The notes beneath the pieces are model-generated. The model made no database searches, was not told the DNA's origin, and saw only the letters and a list, made by a program, of their open reading frames with translations. A DNA stretch of 64,000 bases. Source: Pseudomonas sp. Irchel s3h17. GTDB lineage: Bacteria; Pseudomonadota; Gammaproteobacteria; Pseudomonadales; Pseudomonadaceae. Numbering within the stretch: the first letter of the stretch is position 1; each line of letters begins with the position of its first letter. Below are positions 1 through 8,865 of the stretch, piece by piece. The position numbers and the translations under genes were made by a program. The stretch spans positions 1 to 64,000 of the forward strand of contig NZ_FYDL01000014.1 in NCBI RefSeq assembly GCF_900187505.1. The letters run 5' to 3'.

Positions 1-97
1 ACCCGTGGCGAGGGAGCTTGCTCCCGCTGGGCTGCGTAGCAGCCCAAAAACAGGGCCGCTTTGCGCCCCAGCGGGAGCAAGCTCCCTCGCCACGGGT
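1..97. repeat. REP doublet (REPIN), perfect 31-bp arms
   Basis: Two REP palindromes face each other: the arm at 1-31 (core GTGGCGAGGGAGCTTGC) is repeated exactly, inverted, at 67-97. The spacer holds a small GCTGC/GCAGC hairpin. This is the typical REPIN layout of the Pseudomonas fluorescens group, which is mobilised in trans by RAYT transposases; none is encoded here. The element may continue left of the window. Confidence 0.9.
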
Positions 98-135
98 TTC
101 GTGTTCGGCTTTATTTCTCTTAACTGATCGGCATT

Positions 136-161
136 AGCCCCCATCGGGGCTCCCTTTTTTT
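136..161 (+). terminator. Rho-independent terminator reading rightward
   Basis: A 6-bp AGCCCC/GGGGCT stem with a CATC loop is followed by CCC and a run of seven T. The T run lies on the plus strand, so it stops transcripts entering from left of the window. Its A-run flank on the other strand may let it also serve the DUF4399 gene, whose stop codon touches it. Confidence 0.7.
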
Positions 162-597
162 ATTTCACCGTGACGGTGATTTTTTCCGAAAGGATCGGCG
201 GGTCGAACGGCATGTGGTTCTTGTCCCCCAACTCCAGTTGCAAGGTGTGCTTGCCAGGCGCCAGGGTCACTTCGGTCTCGGTCTGGGCCTTGCCGAAGTG
301 GATGTGCTGGGCGTCCGCCGGAATCGGCAGGTTCTCGGCTGGCAGCTTGTCGACATCGATCAGCAAATGGTGGTGCCCGGTGTGAGGGGTTTGATCACCC
401 GCCGGAGCCAGGGAAATGTCACTGACACCGAACTTGACTTTAAAGGTCTTGGCCACGGTATCGCCGTTGACCGGGGTGACGATAAATACTTGCGCGTCCT
501 GCGGTGCCTGAGTGCGTGGGATATCCGCCGCACTGGCCAGCATCGAAGCACTGAGCATCAAACCCGCCAGGGCTGCACGAGACAAAAAGGTTTTCAT
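160..597 (-). CDS. DUF4399 domain exported protein
   Basis: This 145-residue protein begins with a Sec signal peptide (MKTFLSRAALAGLML, cleavage after ASA) and is predicted to be periplasmic. The body is a small beta-rich domain with a histidine cluster (TGHHHLLIDVD) and a C-terminal HTLQLELGD segment, the DUF4399 pattern. The start at 597 is preferred over the in-frame ATG at 609 because a GGAG sits seven bases upstream of 597 and the signal peptide then starts cleanly. The histidines could bind metal, but the function is unknown. It is transcribed alone, divergent from the binding-protein gene. Confidence 0.85.
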   Translation of the reverse strand: MKTFLSRAALAGLMLSASMLASAADIPRTQAPQDAQVFIVTPVNGDTVAKTFKVKFGVSDISLAPAGDQTPHTGHHHLLIDVDKLPAENLPIPADAQHIHFGKAQTETEVTLAPGKHTLQLELGDKNHMPFDPPILSEKITVTVK

Positions 598-729
598 TCT
601 TTTCTCCATTTTTCCGCTTAATCTCTACGAATGGGACAACTTCGTAGCAATTCGTTGTCGAAGGACCTCAACACCATAGCAAAGCGAGCCGCAACAGCGC
701 GTCGCCTATAAATAAATCAAGGAGTGACC

Positions 730-1503
730 ATGCGTTTTCTGCCTGGCCTGATCATGTTGCTACCCCTTCTGAGCCCTTTGGCTCACGCCGAACTGATCGA
801 TGAAGTCAATGACCGCGGGGAGCTGCGCATTGCACTTGAAGCCAATACGCCACCGTTCAACTTCAAGGAAGACGGCAAGCTGACCGGTTTCGAAGTCGAA
901 CTCGGCCAACTGCTGGCCAGCGAGCTGGATGTGCGCGCCGATTTCGTCGTCACCGATTCCACCGACCTGCTGCCGGGTGTTGAAAGCGGCAAGTACGACG
1001 TCGCGATCAATCACATAGCACTGACCCCGGAACTCAAGGATCGTTTCGACTTCAGCGAACCTTATAGCTATTCGAGTGCACAATTGATCGTGCGCGAGGA
1101 AGAACAGCGCCCGCTCGGCTCATTGCTGGCACTCAAGGGACAGGCCCTGGGCGTTGCGCAAGGCAGTCAGTTCGTCGATCAGGCACGTAGCGTCGAGGGC
1201 ATTGACCTGCGCAGCTACCCCGACGCGCAACAGCCGCTCAAGGACGTGGCGGGAAAACAGCTCGACGCGGCCATCAGTGATCGCCTGCTGATTCCCTACG
1301 CCATTCGCGACAGCCGCTTGCCCGTCAAGGAAGGGGCCAGGGTCGGTCCGACCTTGAGCCTGGCGATTCCGTTTCAAAAGGGTAACCCGGCCTTCCAGGC
1401 CGGCATCGACCGAGCGTTGCAACGGATCAAGGCAGACGGCCGGCTGATGAAACTGTCGCAGAAGTGGTTCGGCATGGACGCAAGCCAGCCGCCAAAACTG
1501 TAA
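730..1503 (+). CDS. Amino-acid-type ABC transporter periplasmic binding protein
   Basis: A 257-residue SBP_bac_3 family protein. The signal peptide MRFLPGLIMLLPLLSPLAHA precedes the family opening motif (GELRIALEANTPPFNFKEDG), then GFEVELGQLLA and a C-terminal KWFG. The ATG at 730 is chosen because AAGGAG lies at 719-724; the GTG at 724 overlaps that site. No permease or ATPase gene is nearby, so it either serves a transporter encoded elsewhere or is a solitary receptor. The substrate cannot be named; the family binds polar amino acids and related compounds. Confidence 0.85.
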   Translation: MRFLPGLIMLLPLLSPLAHAELIDEVNDRGELRIALEANTPPFNFKEDGKLTGFEVELGQLLASELDVRADFVVTDSTDLLPGVESGKYDVAINHIALTPELKDRFDFSEPYSYSSAQLIVREEEQRPLGSLLALKGQALGVAQGSQFVDQARSVEGIDLRSYPDAQQPLKDVAGKQLDAAISDRLLIPYAIRDSRLPVKEGARVGPTLSLAIPFQKGNPAFQAGIDRALQRIKADGRLMKLSQKWFGMDASQPPKL

Positions 1504-1519
1504 GAGCTCGAGTTCCTCC

Positions 1520-1657
1520 CCTGTGGCGAGGGAGCTTGCTCCCGCTGGGTCGCGTAGCGACCCTGAAACCTGCAATCGAGCTCTGTCAGGCACATCTCGC
1601 TCAATGGTTTTTGCGACTGCTACGCAGTCGAACGGGAGCAAGCTCCCTCGCCACAGG
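1520..1657. repeat. REP doublet (REPIN), perfect 25-bp arms
   Basis: Arms at 1520-1544 and 1633-1657 are exact inverted copies sharing the GTGGCGAGGGAGCTTGCTCC core with the element at position 1. The insert between the arms (about 88 bases) differs from that of the first element. It fills the gap between the 3' ends of the binding-protein gene and the DUF523 gene, a usual REPIN location. Confidence 0.9.
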
Positions 1658-1671
1658 TTTTGTGCCTGGCG

Positions 1672-2157
1672 TCAATCCAGCTTCGCCAGTGCAGCCGCCG
1701 CCTCGGCCAGTTGCAACTCGCTGAACACCCGCACGCCATGCCGGGTCAACAAGGCTGCGGTGACCCCCTCGCCGCTGACCTTGACCCCGCTGAAGGTCCC
1801 GTCATAGGTCAGCAGGTTGCCGCAGGATGGGCTGTTGGCCTTGAGCACGGCAATACGGATGCCGTGCTGTTGCACCAACTCCAGTGCCTGGCGCGCGCCC
1901 GACAGGAACGCGTCACTGACGTCCTCGCCCTCAGTCGTGATCACTCGGGCCGTACCCTCGAGCACCTGGACACCCTGGCCGCCAGGAATCTCCGCCGCTG
2001 CCCGAGGCGTCGGCAAGCCGCCGGCGACTTCCGGGCACAAGGCAATCACCCGACCTTCGGCGATCCACTGCTCCAGTTGATTGAACGGCCCGCTGGCGCC
2101 GCCGTCGTAACGAACGCGGTGCCCCAGCAGACAACGACTCACAAGGATTTTTTGCAT
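1672..2157 (-). CDS. DUF523 (YbbK-like) cysteine-rich protein
   Basis: This 161-residue protein matches the DUF523 family: the N-terminal CLLGHRVRYDGG block, the central CPEVAGGLPTPR block and SPSCGNLLTYDG are its signature segments. The three conserved cysteines suggest a metal or iron-sulfur site, but no reaction is established. No signal peptide is present, so it is cytosolic. The ATG lies two bases after the stop of the upstream 2OG-Fe(II) oxygenase gene, so the two are almost certainly co-transcribed and translationally coupled. Confidence 0.85.
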   Translation of the reverse strand: MQKILVSRCLLGHRVRYDGGASGPFNQLEQWIAEGRVIALCPEVAGGLPTPRAAAEIPGGQGVQVLEGTARVITTEGEDVSDAFLSGARQALELVQQHGIRIAVLKANSPSCGNLLTYDGTFSGVKVSGEGVTAALLTRHGVRVFSELQLAEAAAALAKLD

Positions 2158-2159
2158 GA

Positions 2160-2792
2160 TCAGAACGGCTCGTTGCCCCGCCGGCGAAACCAGCCGGTCA
2201 ATGACAGGCGTTCGCGGGTCGCGGGCAGGACTTCATGGGGCACTTCGCCTGACAGGAACACCACCAGGCAGCCACCCGTGGGTACCACATCATGCCCGGC
2301 GTCCTCCTCCAGGTACATCCGCAACTGGCCGCCATGCTCCGGCAACCAGGCGTCATTGAGGTAGATCACCGCCGAGACCATGCGCCGGTCGTCGTCGCGA
2401 AAGCGGTCGACATGCTTGAGGTAGAACGCCCCGGGCGGGTACAGGGCGAAATGGCTTTCGAAATCCTCAAGGCCCAGGAACAGGCCGCGGTTCAATGCCT
2501 CGCGCAGGCTGTCCATCAAGCCCAGATAGTGGTCGCAGGCCTCGGCTTGCCCGGGCTCCAGCCACTGAATGTGATCGCCACGGATACCTTCGCGAATCTC
2601 CGAGAACGGCCCGCGCCCTACGGCAGCCGGCGCCAGTTCACCCTCGGCCGCACGCTTGCGGCATTCAGCCGCCAGCTCGGTGGTCAGCCCCTGAGGCAGG
2701 AAAATATTCTGCTGCGACCAGCCGCGCGCAGCCAGGTCGTCAACGATACGTAACAGCAGCGGGTGATCAGAGGGTATGTGCATGGCGCGCAT
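2160..2792 (-). CDS. 2OG-Fe(II) dioxygenase, prolyl-4-hydroxylase type
   Basis: This 210-residue protein carries the double-stranded beta-helix oxygenase signature: HVD in FYLKHVDRFRDD supplies the first His and Asp iron ligands, the distal His is in GEVPHEVLP, and the Arg that binds 2-oxoglutarate is in RERLSLTGWF. Such enzymes hydroxylate a protein or small molecule using O2, Fe(II) and 2-oxoglutarate. The start at 2792 has AGGA five bases upstream; longer in-frame starts lack a site. It is the first gene of a two-gene unit with the DUF523 gene. The substrate is unknown. Confidence 0.85.
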   Translation of the reverse strand: MRAMHIPSDHPLLLRIVDDLAARGWSQQNIFLPQGLTTELAAECRKRAAEGELAPAAVGRGPFSEIREGIRGDHIQWLEPGQAEACDHYLGLMDSLREALNRGLFLGLEDFESHFALYPPGAFYLKHVDRFRDDDRRMVSAVIYLNDAWLPEHGGQLRMYLEEDAGHDVVPTGGCLVVFLSGEVPHEVLPATRERLSLTGWFRRRGNEPF

Positions 2793-2924
2793 AGTATTCC
2801 TGCGCCAGAAAATCCGACAGCACCGCATAGCGGAGGATCGTCGGATAAGCCGACGATCCTGATACGAATTCTCGACAACCTGTGTCTGGCCCCGGAGAAT
2901 AGTCGCCTGCCGACAGGAGTCCTT

Positions 2925-3677
2925 ATGCGCCGTTTGCTTTTTTCACTGTTGATGCTCTGCACTTTTCCCGCCTGGGCAGACGGCCACGACCAGTTATACA
3001 AGGTCGCCGGCTGGCCAGAACAGCGCGCGCATTTTAACGATGCCCTGACCGCCGCCCAGCAGCGCTACCAAAGCAGCTTGCCGCCTGCGGTATTCCAGGC
3101 CCTGGTCAATAACAGCAATCAACGCTTTGCGCCGCAGGCCATGGATCGCCGTGCCGAAGCGCAACTGCGCAAAAACCTCCCGGATCCGAAACCGGCGTTG
3201 AGCTTCTTCCAGTCACCGCTGGGGCGCAAGATCATTACCGCCGAGTTGCTCGCGACCCGCCGCGACCAGTTGGCGAAAAACGCCAAGGGCCTGCCGAAAA
3301 TGGAAGCCAGCGACACCCGCCAGTTGATCATCGGGCACTTGGCCCAGGCCCTGCCTGCGCGCGAAGCCGGTGCCGAAGTCAGCCTGGCAATCGCCGGCGT
3401 GGCGGCGGACAGCCTGAGCCAGATGATCCCCGGCCTGCTCGGCGGCAGTCAGGCCCAAGGCATGTTGAACGGCCAGCGCCAGCGCTTGATGGAGCAAATT
3501 GGCAGCGACCTGAACAACACCTTGCTCTACGTGTATCGCGACCTGTCCGATCCTGAGCTTGAAGAGTTCGCCACGTTCGCCGAGTCGCCACAAGGCAAGG
3601 CTTACTATCAGGCGGCACTGGCGGCGATTCGCGCGGGGTTGGCAGTGGGCCAGAGCACCTCGAGCCTCAACCCGTAA
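2925..3677 (+). CDS. DUF2059 domain exported protein
   Basis: A 250-residue protein with an N-terminal signal peptide (MRRLLFSLLMLCTFPAWA, cleavage before DGHDQ). The mature part is helix-rich with the typical DUF2059 C-terminal stretch, in which a YVYRDLSDPELEEFATF helix precedes SPQGKAYYQA. CAGGAG before the ATG at 2925 fixes the start. It is probably periplasmic. No biochemical role is known for the family. It converges on the hydrolase gene downstream with a 44-base gap that shows no hairpin. Confidence 0.8.
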   Translation: MRRLLFSLLMLCTFPAWADGHDQLYKVAGWPEQRAHFNDALTAAQQRYQSSLPPAVFQALVNNSNQRFAPQAMDRRAEAQLRKNLPDPKPALSFFQSPLGRKIITAELLATRRDQLAKNAKGLPKMEASDTRQLIIGHLAQALPAREAGAEVSLAIAGVAADSLSQMIPGLLGGSQAQGMLNGQRQRLMEQIGSDLNNTLLYVYRDLSDPELEEFATFAESPQGKAYYQAALAAIRAGLAVGQSTSSLNP

Positions 3678-3721
3678 TCTTCGGTGCCCGGACGATCGCT
3701 GTCGGCGAATTGCAACAGGTG

Positions 3722-4669
3722 CTAGCGATTCCAGCCCTTCATCCGCTTGGTCAGAAACCCGAAATACTCCTGGCGCAACGCCTGGGTTTCGTTCGCCAGA
3801 TGATGGCGGGCCGCGGGCAGCTTCAACACCTGCGGGCGTTCGAATTTGCCTGCCAGTACCTCAAGGTTGTGCTGCCAATCCACCGTCATGTCTGACTGCC
3901 CCTGCACGATCAACGGCGTGCGACTGCTGCGTGGGGCGGCTTCGATGCGTTTGATCCAGCGCGCCAGCGCCCCGACCCAGGCGGTCGGCAAGCGTTGCGG
4001 CTGCAGCGGGTCGGCCTGCAGGAAGGGCAAGAACGTCGGGTCGTTGGAGTTCTCGCTGAAGCGTCGGGCGATGCCTTTGACGAATGGCTTAAGCAGGTAA
4101 TAACTGAACTGCGACCAGCCCCAGGCCCGTGGCCGCACCAGGGGCGACAGCAGAATTACCTGGCCCTGGGCCGGACTGTTCGCGCCCTGATTGAGCACAT
4201 GATCGATCACGATCGCCCCGCCGGTACTCTGCCCGCACAGATGCCACGGCTGTGGCAGGTCAACGGATCGCGCCTCGGCGAACACCCCTTGCAACGTGTC
4301 CTGGTACTCGGCGAAATCCCGGATGCTGGCACGCTCGCCACTGGACAGTCCGTGCCCCGGCAGGTCGCAAGCGATCACGGCAAAACCCTGATCCAGTGCC
4401 CACTCGATCACATGCCGGTACAGCCCGGTGTGATCGTAGAAGCCGTGGAACAGAAACAACGTCGCCTTCGCCCCCTCGGGCCACCAGAGCTGGCTGACCA
4501 GTTCATAACCGTCCACCTCGAAACGGCCCAGCCCCGTGCGCAGCGTGCGCCCCGGAAAATCCAGCCCGTAGAAATGCTGGTAGGCCCGGGCCTCCACCGA
4601 CAGCGGCTGCGCCTGTGCCAGGGGCCGCAGGCTGGCGCGCAGGTGATCGGGATCGAAGGTGGCAGGCAT
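3722..4669 (-). CDS. Alpha/beta hydrolase, monoacylglycerol-lipase type
   Basis: This 315-residue protein has the serine-hydrolase landmarks of the Hydrolase_4 (lysophospholipase/monoacylglycerol lipase) family: the oxyanion motif FHGFYDHTGLY, CDLPGHGLSSG, the nucleophile elbow GQSTGG, and a C-terminal ARHHLANE that supplies the catalytic His. The acidic residue is probably the Asp of QGQSDMTVD. No signal peptide is seen, so it is cytosolic. The likely reaction is hydrolysis of a short or medium acyl ester; the physiological substrate cannot be read from the sequence. It diverges from the neighbouring thioredoxin-fold gene. Confidence 0.85.
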   Translation of the reverse strand: MPATFDPDHLRASLRPLAQAQPLSVEARAYQHFYGLDFPGRTLRTGLGRFEVDGYELVSQLWWPEGAKATLFLFHGFYDHTGLYRHVIEWALDQGFAVIACDLPGHGLSSGERASIRDFAEYQDTLQGVFAEARSVDLPQPWHLCGQSTGGAIVIDHVLNQGANSPAQGQVILLSPLVRPRAWGWSQFSYYLLKPFVKGIARRFSENSNDPTFLPFLQADPLQPQRLPTAWVGALARWIKRIEAAPRSSRTPLIVQGQSDMTVDWQHNLEVLAGKFERPQVLKLPAARHHLANETQALRQEYFGFLTKRMKGWNR

Positions 4670-4778
4670 GGCGGGTTTCCAGGCAAAGCGCGGGGCGCGA
4701 AACAGACTTTATGGGCCTGCGATATTCATCTGTCGCGGCAAGCATGGCAAGCTACGCCACCTTCAAGGATGGTTTCGT

Positions 4779-5357
4779 ATGCGCCCGAACTCCCGCACGA
4801 CATTGCTTGCCGCCCTGCTCACCCTGATATGCGCCGGCGTGCTGTGGGCGGCGTACGACTGGTTTCAGGGGCGCTACCTGCGGGCATTCAGCTCGCACAC
4901 GGCGGTGTTTTCCGGCGATCCCTTGCGCCTTCCCGAGCACCTGGCCGGCCCCGGCGCGATTCGCGTCGTGCACTTCTGGGACCCGGCGTGCCCATGTAAC
5001 GTCGGCAATCAACAACACTTGGCCGAGCTGCTGACGCACTACGCACCCCAAGGCGTGCAGTTCTACGCGATCCAGAAGCCCGGCAGCCAGGGGCAGTTGC
5101 CCAGCACCCTGAGCGGCCTGAAAACCCTGGAAATCCTCCCAGGCTCGGAACAGATCCCCGCCAGCCCGGCGGTGGCGATCTGGGATCGCAGCGGCAAACT
5201 GGCGTACTTCGGGCCTTACAGCGAAGGCCTGACGTGCAACTCGAACAACAGTTTTATCGAACCCATCCTGCAAGCCCTCAGCGAAGACCGTCCCGTCAGC
5301 GCCACCCACACCCTGGCGGTGGGCTGCTATTGCCCATGGGCCAGTGAACCGCAGTAG
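4779..5357 (+). CDS. Membrane-anchored thioredoxin-fold protein (DUF6436-like)
   Basis: A 192-residue protein with an N-terminal membrane anchor or signal (TTLLAALLTLICAGVLW), then an extracytoplasmic domain with VHFWDPACPCNVGNQ. That is a thioredoxin-type strand followed by a CPC pair where redox proteins carry CxxC. Two more cysteines occur near the C terminus (VGCYCPW) and one in LTCNSNN. I take it as DUF6436, a thioredoxin-like family of unproven function. AAGGA about ten bases upstream supports the ATG at 4779. It precedes the acylase gene by about 100 bases. Confidence 0.7.
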   Translation: MRPNSRTTLLAALLTLICAGVLWAAYDWFQGRYLRAFSSHTAVFSGDPLRLPEHLAGPGAIRVVHFWDPACPCNVGNQQHLAELLTHYAPQGVQFYAIQKPGSQGQLPSTLSGLKTLEILPGSEQIPASPAVAIWDRSGKLAYFGPYSEGLTCNSNNSFIEPILQALSEDRPVSATHTLAVGCYCPWASEPQ

Positions 5358-5460
5358 GGCATTCAGGACTTTTCAAGGTAGGTGATGCCCGACGCACAAG
5401 GTCTGTGCTAAATGTGATCGCCTTGGCTGGCGGCACCCATAAAAAGAACAAGGAGTTCCC

Positions 5461-7872
5461 ATGAAACGCGTCCTGACCCTACTGGCTGCATTGCTTGCGG
5501 CCCTCATCGTCGGCGCTGGCTGGTACGTGTACAGCAAGCTGCCTTCGCGTCAGGGCCAGGTGCAGTTGCAGCACCTGGAGGGGTCGGTGACGGTGCGTTA
5601 CGACGAGCGCGGCGTGCCGCACATTCGCGCCGAAAGCGAACTCGACCTGTACCGCACCCTCGGCTATGTGCAGGCCCAGGACCGACTGTTCCAGATGGAA
5701 GCCATGCGCCGCCTGTCCCGGGGCGAACTGGCCGAAGTCCTCGGCCCCAAGCTGCTCGACACCGACAAGCTGTTTCGCAGCCTGCGCATCCGTGAGCGCG
5801 CCGACAGCTATGTGGCCGCGCTCGACAAGCAATCCCCGGCGTGGAAGGCCCTGCAAGCCTACCTGGACGGGATCAACCAGTATCAGGACACTCACGCCGC
5901 ACCGGTGGAGTTCGACGTGCTGGGCATCCACAAGCGCCCGTTCACCGCGCAGGACAGCGTCAGCGTCGCCGGCTACATGGCCTACAGCTTTGCCGCGGCC
6001 TTTCGCACCGAACCGGTAATGACCTACGTGCGTGATCAGTTGGGCCACGACTACCTGAATATCTTCGACCTAGACTGGCAGCCCAAGGGCGTGCTGGCCC
6101 AGCAGCACACCCCCAATGCTCCAGCCCTCAGCGCCAGTGACTGGCAAGACCTCAACGCCATTGCCCGCCTGAGCGAGCAAGCGCTGGCCGACAACGGCCT
6201 GCCGCAATTCGAAGGCAGCAACGCCTGGGTGATTGCCGGCAACCACACCAAGAGTGGCAAGCCCTTGCTGGCCGGCGACCCGCACATTCGCTTCTCGACG
6301 CCGGCGGTGTGGTACGAAGCCCAGCTGTCGGCGCCGGGCCTGGAGCTCTACGGCCACCATCAGGCGCTGGTGCCCTTCGCATTCCTGGGTCACAACCTGG
6401 ACTTCGGCTGGAGCCTGACGATGTTCCAGAACGACGACCTCGACCTGATCGCCGAGAAGGTCAACCCGGACAACCCCAATCAGGTCTGGTACCGCGACAA
6501 GTGGGTCGACCTGGTCACGACCGAGCAGCAGATTGCCGTGAAGGGCCAGGCGCCGGTCAACTTCACCCTGCGTCAGTCGCCCCACGGGCCGATCATCAAC
6601 GACGTGCTCGGCGCCAACGCCGGCAAGACCCCGATCGCCATGTGGTGGGCGTTCCTCGACACCCAGAACCCGATCCTCGAAGGCTTCTACCAGCTCAATC
6701 GCGCCGACACCCTGGCCAAGGCCCGCGCCGCGTCCGCCAAGGTCCAGGCACCCGGGTTGAACATCGTCTGGGCCAACGCCAAGGGCGATATCGGCTGGTG
6801 GGCCGCGGCACAACTGCCCAAGCGTCCGGCCGGGGTCAAGCCAGGCTTCATCCTCGACGGCAGCACCCACCAGGCCGACAAAGAAGGCTTCTACCCGTTC
6901 AGCGCCAACCCGCAGGAAGAAAACCCGGCGCGCGGCTACATCGTCTCGGCCAACTTCCAGCCGGTCTCGCCGACAGGCATGGAGATTCCCGGCTACTACA
7001 ACCTGGCCGACCGTGGCCAGCAACTCAACCTGCAGCTCAGCGACAAGAACCTGAAGTGGGACATCGACGCCACCCAGAAACTGCAACTGGGCACCACCAC
7101 GGGCTACGGCCCTCGCCTCCTGGCGCCGTTGTTGCCGGTATTGCGTGAAGTGGTCAGCGACCCGCAAGAGCGCGAATGGGTGGAACAACTGGCACTGTGG
7201 AAAGGCGATTACCCGCTGGAGTCCGTCAGCGCCACGCTGTTCAACCAGTTGCTGTTCAACCTGGCCGACGGCGCACTGCACGATGAACTCGGCAACAGCT
7301 TTTTCGACACCCTGCTCTCGACCCGGGTGATCGATGCCGCACTGCCACGGTTGGCCGCGAACGCGGATTCACCGTGGTGGGACAACCGCGCCACACCGGT
7401 CAGGGAAACCCGTGCCGACGTGGTCAAGGCCGCCTGGAATGCCAGCCTGGCGCACCTGAAAACCACCCTCGGCCCGGATGCCTCCCAATGGCAATGGGGC
7501 AAGGCCCATACCCTGACCCATAACCATCCGCTGGGCACGCAAAAGCCCTTGGAGCGCATCTTCGACGTCGGCCCGTTCGAGGCCCCCGGCACTCATGAGG
7601 TGCCGAACAACCTCTCGGCCAAGATCGGACCCGCGCCGTGGCCCGTGACCTACGGCCCATCGACCCGACGCATCATCGACTTCGCCGACCCCGCCCACGG
7701 CCTGACCATCAACCCGGTCGGCCAAAGCGGCGTGCCGTTCGACCCGCACTACGCCGACCAGGCCGAAGCCTATGTCGAAGGCATCTACCATCAAGCGCAC
7801 TACAGCGAAGAGGAAGTGACCGCCAATACCCGCAGCACCTTGAAACTGCTGCCGGCGCGGGGCGTGCAGTAA
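5461..7872 (+). CDS. hacB: Penicillin-acylase family enzyme, HacB-like AHL acylase candidate
   Basis: This 803-residue Ntn-hydrolase precursor has a signal peptide at 1-20, an alpha-chain region to about 251 with GYVQAQDRLFQMEAMRR, and the autoprocessing junction EGSNAWVI, where Gly252-Ser253 would be cut to expose the catalytic Ser253. The beta chain continues with GDPHIRFSTPAVWYE and ends near residue 800. The family deacylates amides and includes acyl-homoserine-lactone acylases. The name rests on position: in P. aeruginosa hacB also faces the spu operon. AAGGAG before the ATG fixes the start. The native substrate could be something else. Confidence 0.85.
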   Translation: MKRVLTLLAALLAALIVGAGWYVYSKLPSRQGQVQLQHLEGSVTVRYDERGVPHIRAESELDLYRTLGYVQAQDRLFQMEAMRRLSRGELAEVLGPKLLDTDKLFRSLRIRERADSYVAALDKQSPAWKALQAYLDGINQYQDTHAAPVEFDVLGIHKRPFTAQDSVSVAGYMAYSFAAAFRTEPVMTYVRDQLGHDYLNIFDLDWQPKGVLAQQHTPNAPALSASDWQDLNAIARLSEQALADNGLPQFEGSNAWVIAGNHTKSGKPLLAGDPHIRFSTPAVWYEAQLSAPGLELYGHHQALVPFAFLGHNLDFGWSLTMFQNDDLDLIAEKVNPDNPNQVWYRDKWVDLVTTEQQIAVKGQAPVNFTLRQSPHGPIINDVLGANAGKTPIAMWWAFLDTQNPILEGFYQLNRADTLAKARAASAKVQAPGLNIVWANAKGDIGWWAAAQLPKRPAGVKPGFILDGSTHQADKEGFYPFSANPQEENPARGYIVSANFQPVSPTGMEIPGYYNLADRGQQLNLQLSDKNLKWDIDATQKLQLGTTTGYGPRLLAPLLPVLREVVSDPQEREWVEQLALWKGDYPLESVSATLFNQLLFNLADGALHDELGNSFFDTLLSTRVIDAALPRLAANADSPWWDNRATPVRETRADVVKAAWNASLAHLKTTLGPDASQWQWGKAHTLTHNHPLGTQKPLERIFDVGPFEAPGTHEVPNNLSAKIGPAPWPVTYGPSTRRIIDFADPAHGLTINPVGQSGVPFDPHYADQAEAYVEGIYHQAHYSEEEVTANTRSTLKLLPARGVQ

Positions 7873-7923
7873 CGACTGAAAACCTGCAATCCCATGGCAT
7901 CGGATACACCAAACCGCAGACGT

Positions 7924-7963
7924 AAAAAAACCTCGCGCCCGATACCGGGAGCGAGGTTTTTTT
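7924..7963. terminator. Bidirectional terminator between hacB-like gene and spuH
   Basis: A CCTCGC/GCGAGG stem with an inner CCCG/CGGG extension is flanked by seven A on the left and seven T on the right, so it can end transcripts from both convergent genes. Confidence 0.9.
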
Positions 7964-7974
7964 GTACAGCGGGC

Positions 7975-8865
7975 TTAAGCCGCTTCCGGCGCCTGGGCCC
8001 GGCGCACGTCCGGTTGCTTCCAGGAGTCGGCGGCACTTTCCTCGATGGCTTGCTGGATCGCACGCTTGCGGTTTTCTTCGGCGCGACGGCTGAAGAACCA
8101 CACCAGGAAGGTCACGATCGATACCGCCAGCAGGATCAGGCTGGCCACGGCGTTGATCTCGGGCTTCACGCCCAGGCGCACCGCCGAGAACACTTCCATC
8201 GGCAGGGTGGTGGAACCCGGGCCGGAGACGAAGCTGGCGAGCACCAGGTCATCCAGGGACAACGCAAAGGACATCATGCCGCCCGCCGCCAACGATGGCG
8301 CGATCATCGGGATGGTGATCAGGAAGAACACCTTCCACGGCTTCGCGCCCAGGTCCATGGCCGCCTCTTCGATGGACAGGTCCAGCTCGCGCAACCGCGC
8401 CGACACCACCACCGCCACATAGGCGGCACAGAACGTGGTGTGGGCAATCCAGATGGTGACGATGCCGCGTTCCTGCGGCCAGCCGATCATCTGCGCCATG
8501 GCCACGAACAGCAGCAACAGCGACAGACCGGTGATCACTTCCGGCATTACCAGCGGCGCGGTGACCAGGCCACCAAACAGCGTACGGCCCTTGAAGTGGG
8601 TAATCCGGGTCAGCACGAAGGCGGCCAGGGTGCCCAGCGCCACCGCTGCAATCGCGGTGTAGCAGGCGATTTCCAGCGAGCGCACCACCGAGCCCATCAG
8701 CTGGGAGTTGTCCAGCAGGCCGACGTACCACTTGATCGACCAGCCGCCCCAGACCGTTACCAGCTTCGAGGCGTTGAACGAGTAGATCACCAGGATCAGC
8801 ATCGGCAGGTAGATGAACAACAGGCCCAACACCAGCATCAGGCTGGAGAAACGAAAGCGCTTCAT
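7975..8865 (-). CDS. spuH: Polyamine ABC transporter permease SpuH
   Basis: A 296-residue inner-membrane permease with about six transmembrane helices and the cytoplasmic coupling loop EAAMDLGAKPWKVFF, the EAA motif that docks on the ATPase. It is the PotI-type second permease of the putrescine/spermidine importer. Its ATG overlaps the spuG stop (ATGA), and it is the last gene of the operon, followed by a strong terminator. The polar C-terminal tail beyond the last helix (about 35 residues) is not conserved in kind. Confidence 0.92.
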   Translation of the reverse strand: MKRFRFSSLMLVLGLLFIYLPMLILVIYSFNASKLVTVWGGWSIKWYVGLLDNSQLMGSVVRSLEIACYTAIAAVALGTLAAFVLTRITHFKGRTLFGGLVTAPLVMPEVITGLSLLLLFVAMAQMIGWPQERGIVTIWIAHTTFCAAYVAVVVSARLRELDLSIEEAAMDLGAKPWKVFFLITIPMIAPSLAAGGMMSFALSLDDLVLASFVSGPGSTTLPMEVFSAVRLGVKPEINAVASLILLAVSIVTFLVWFFSRRAEENRKRAIQQAIEESAADSWKQPDVRRAQAPEAA

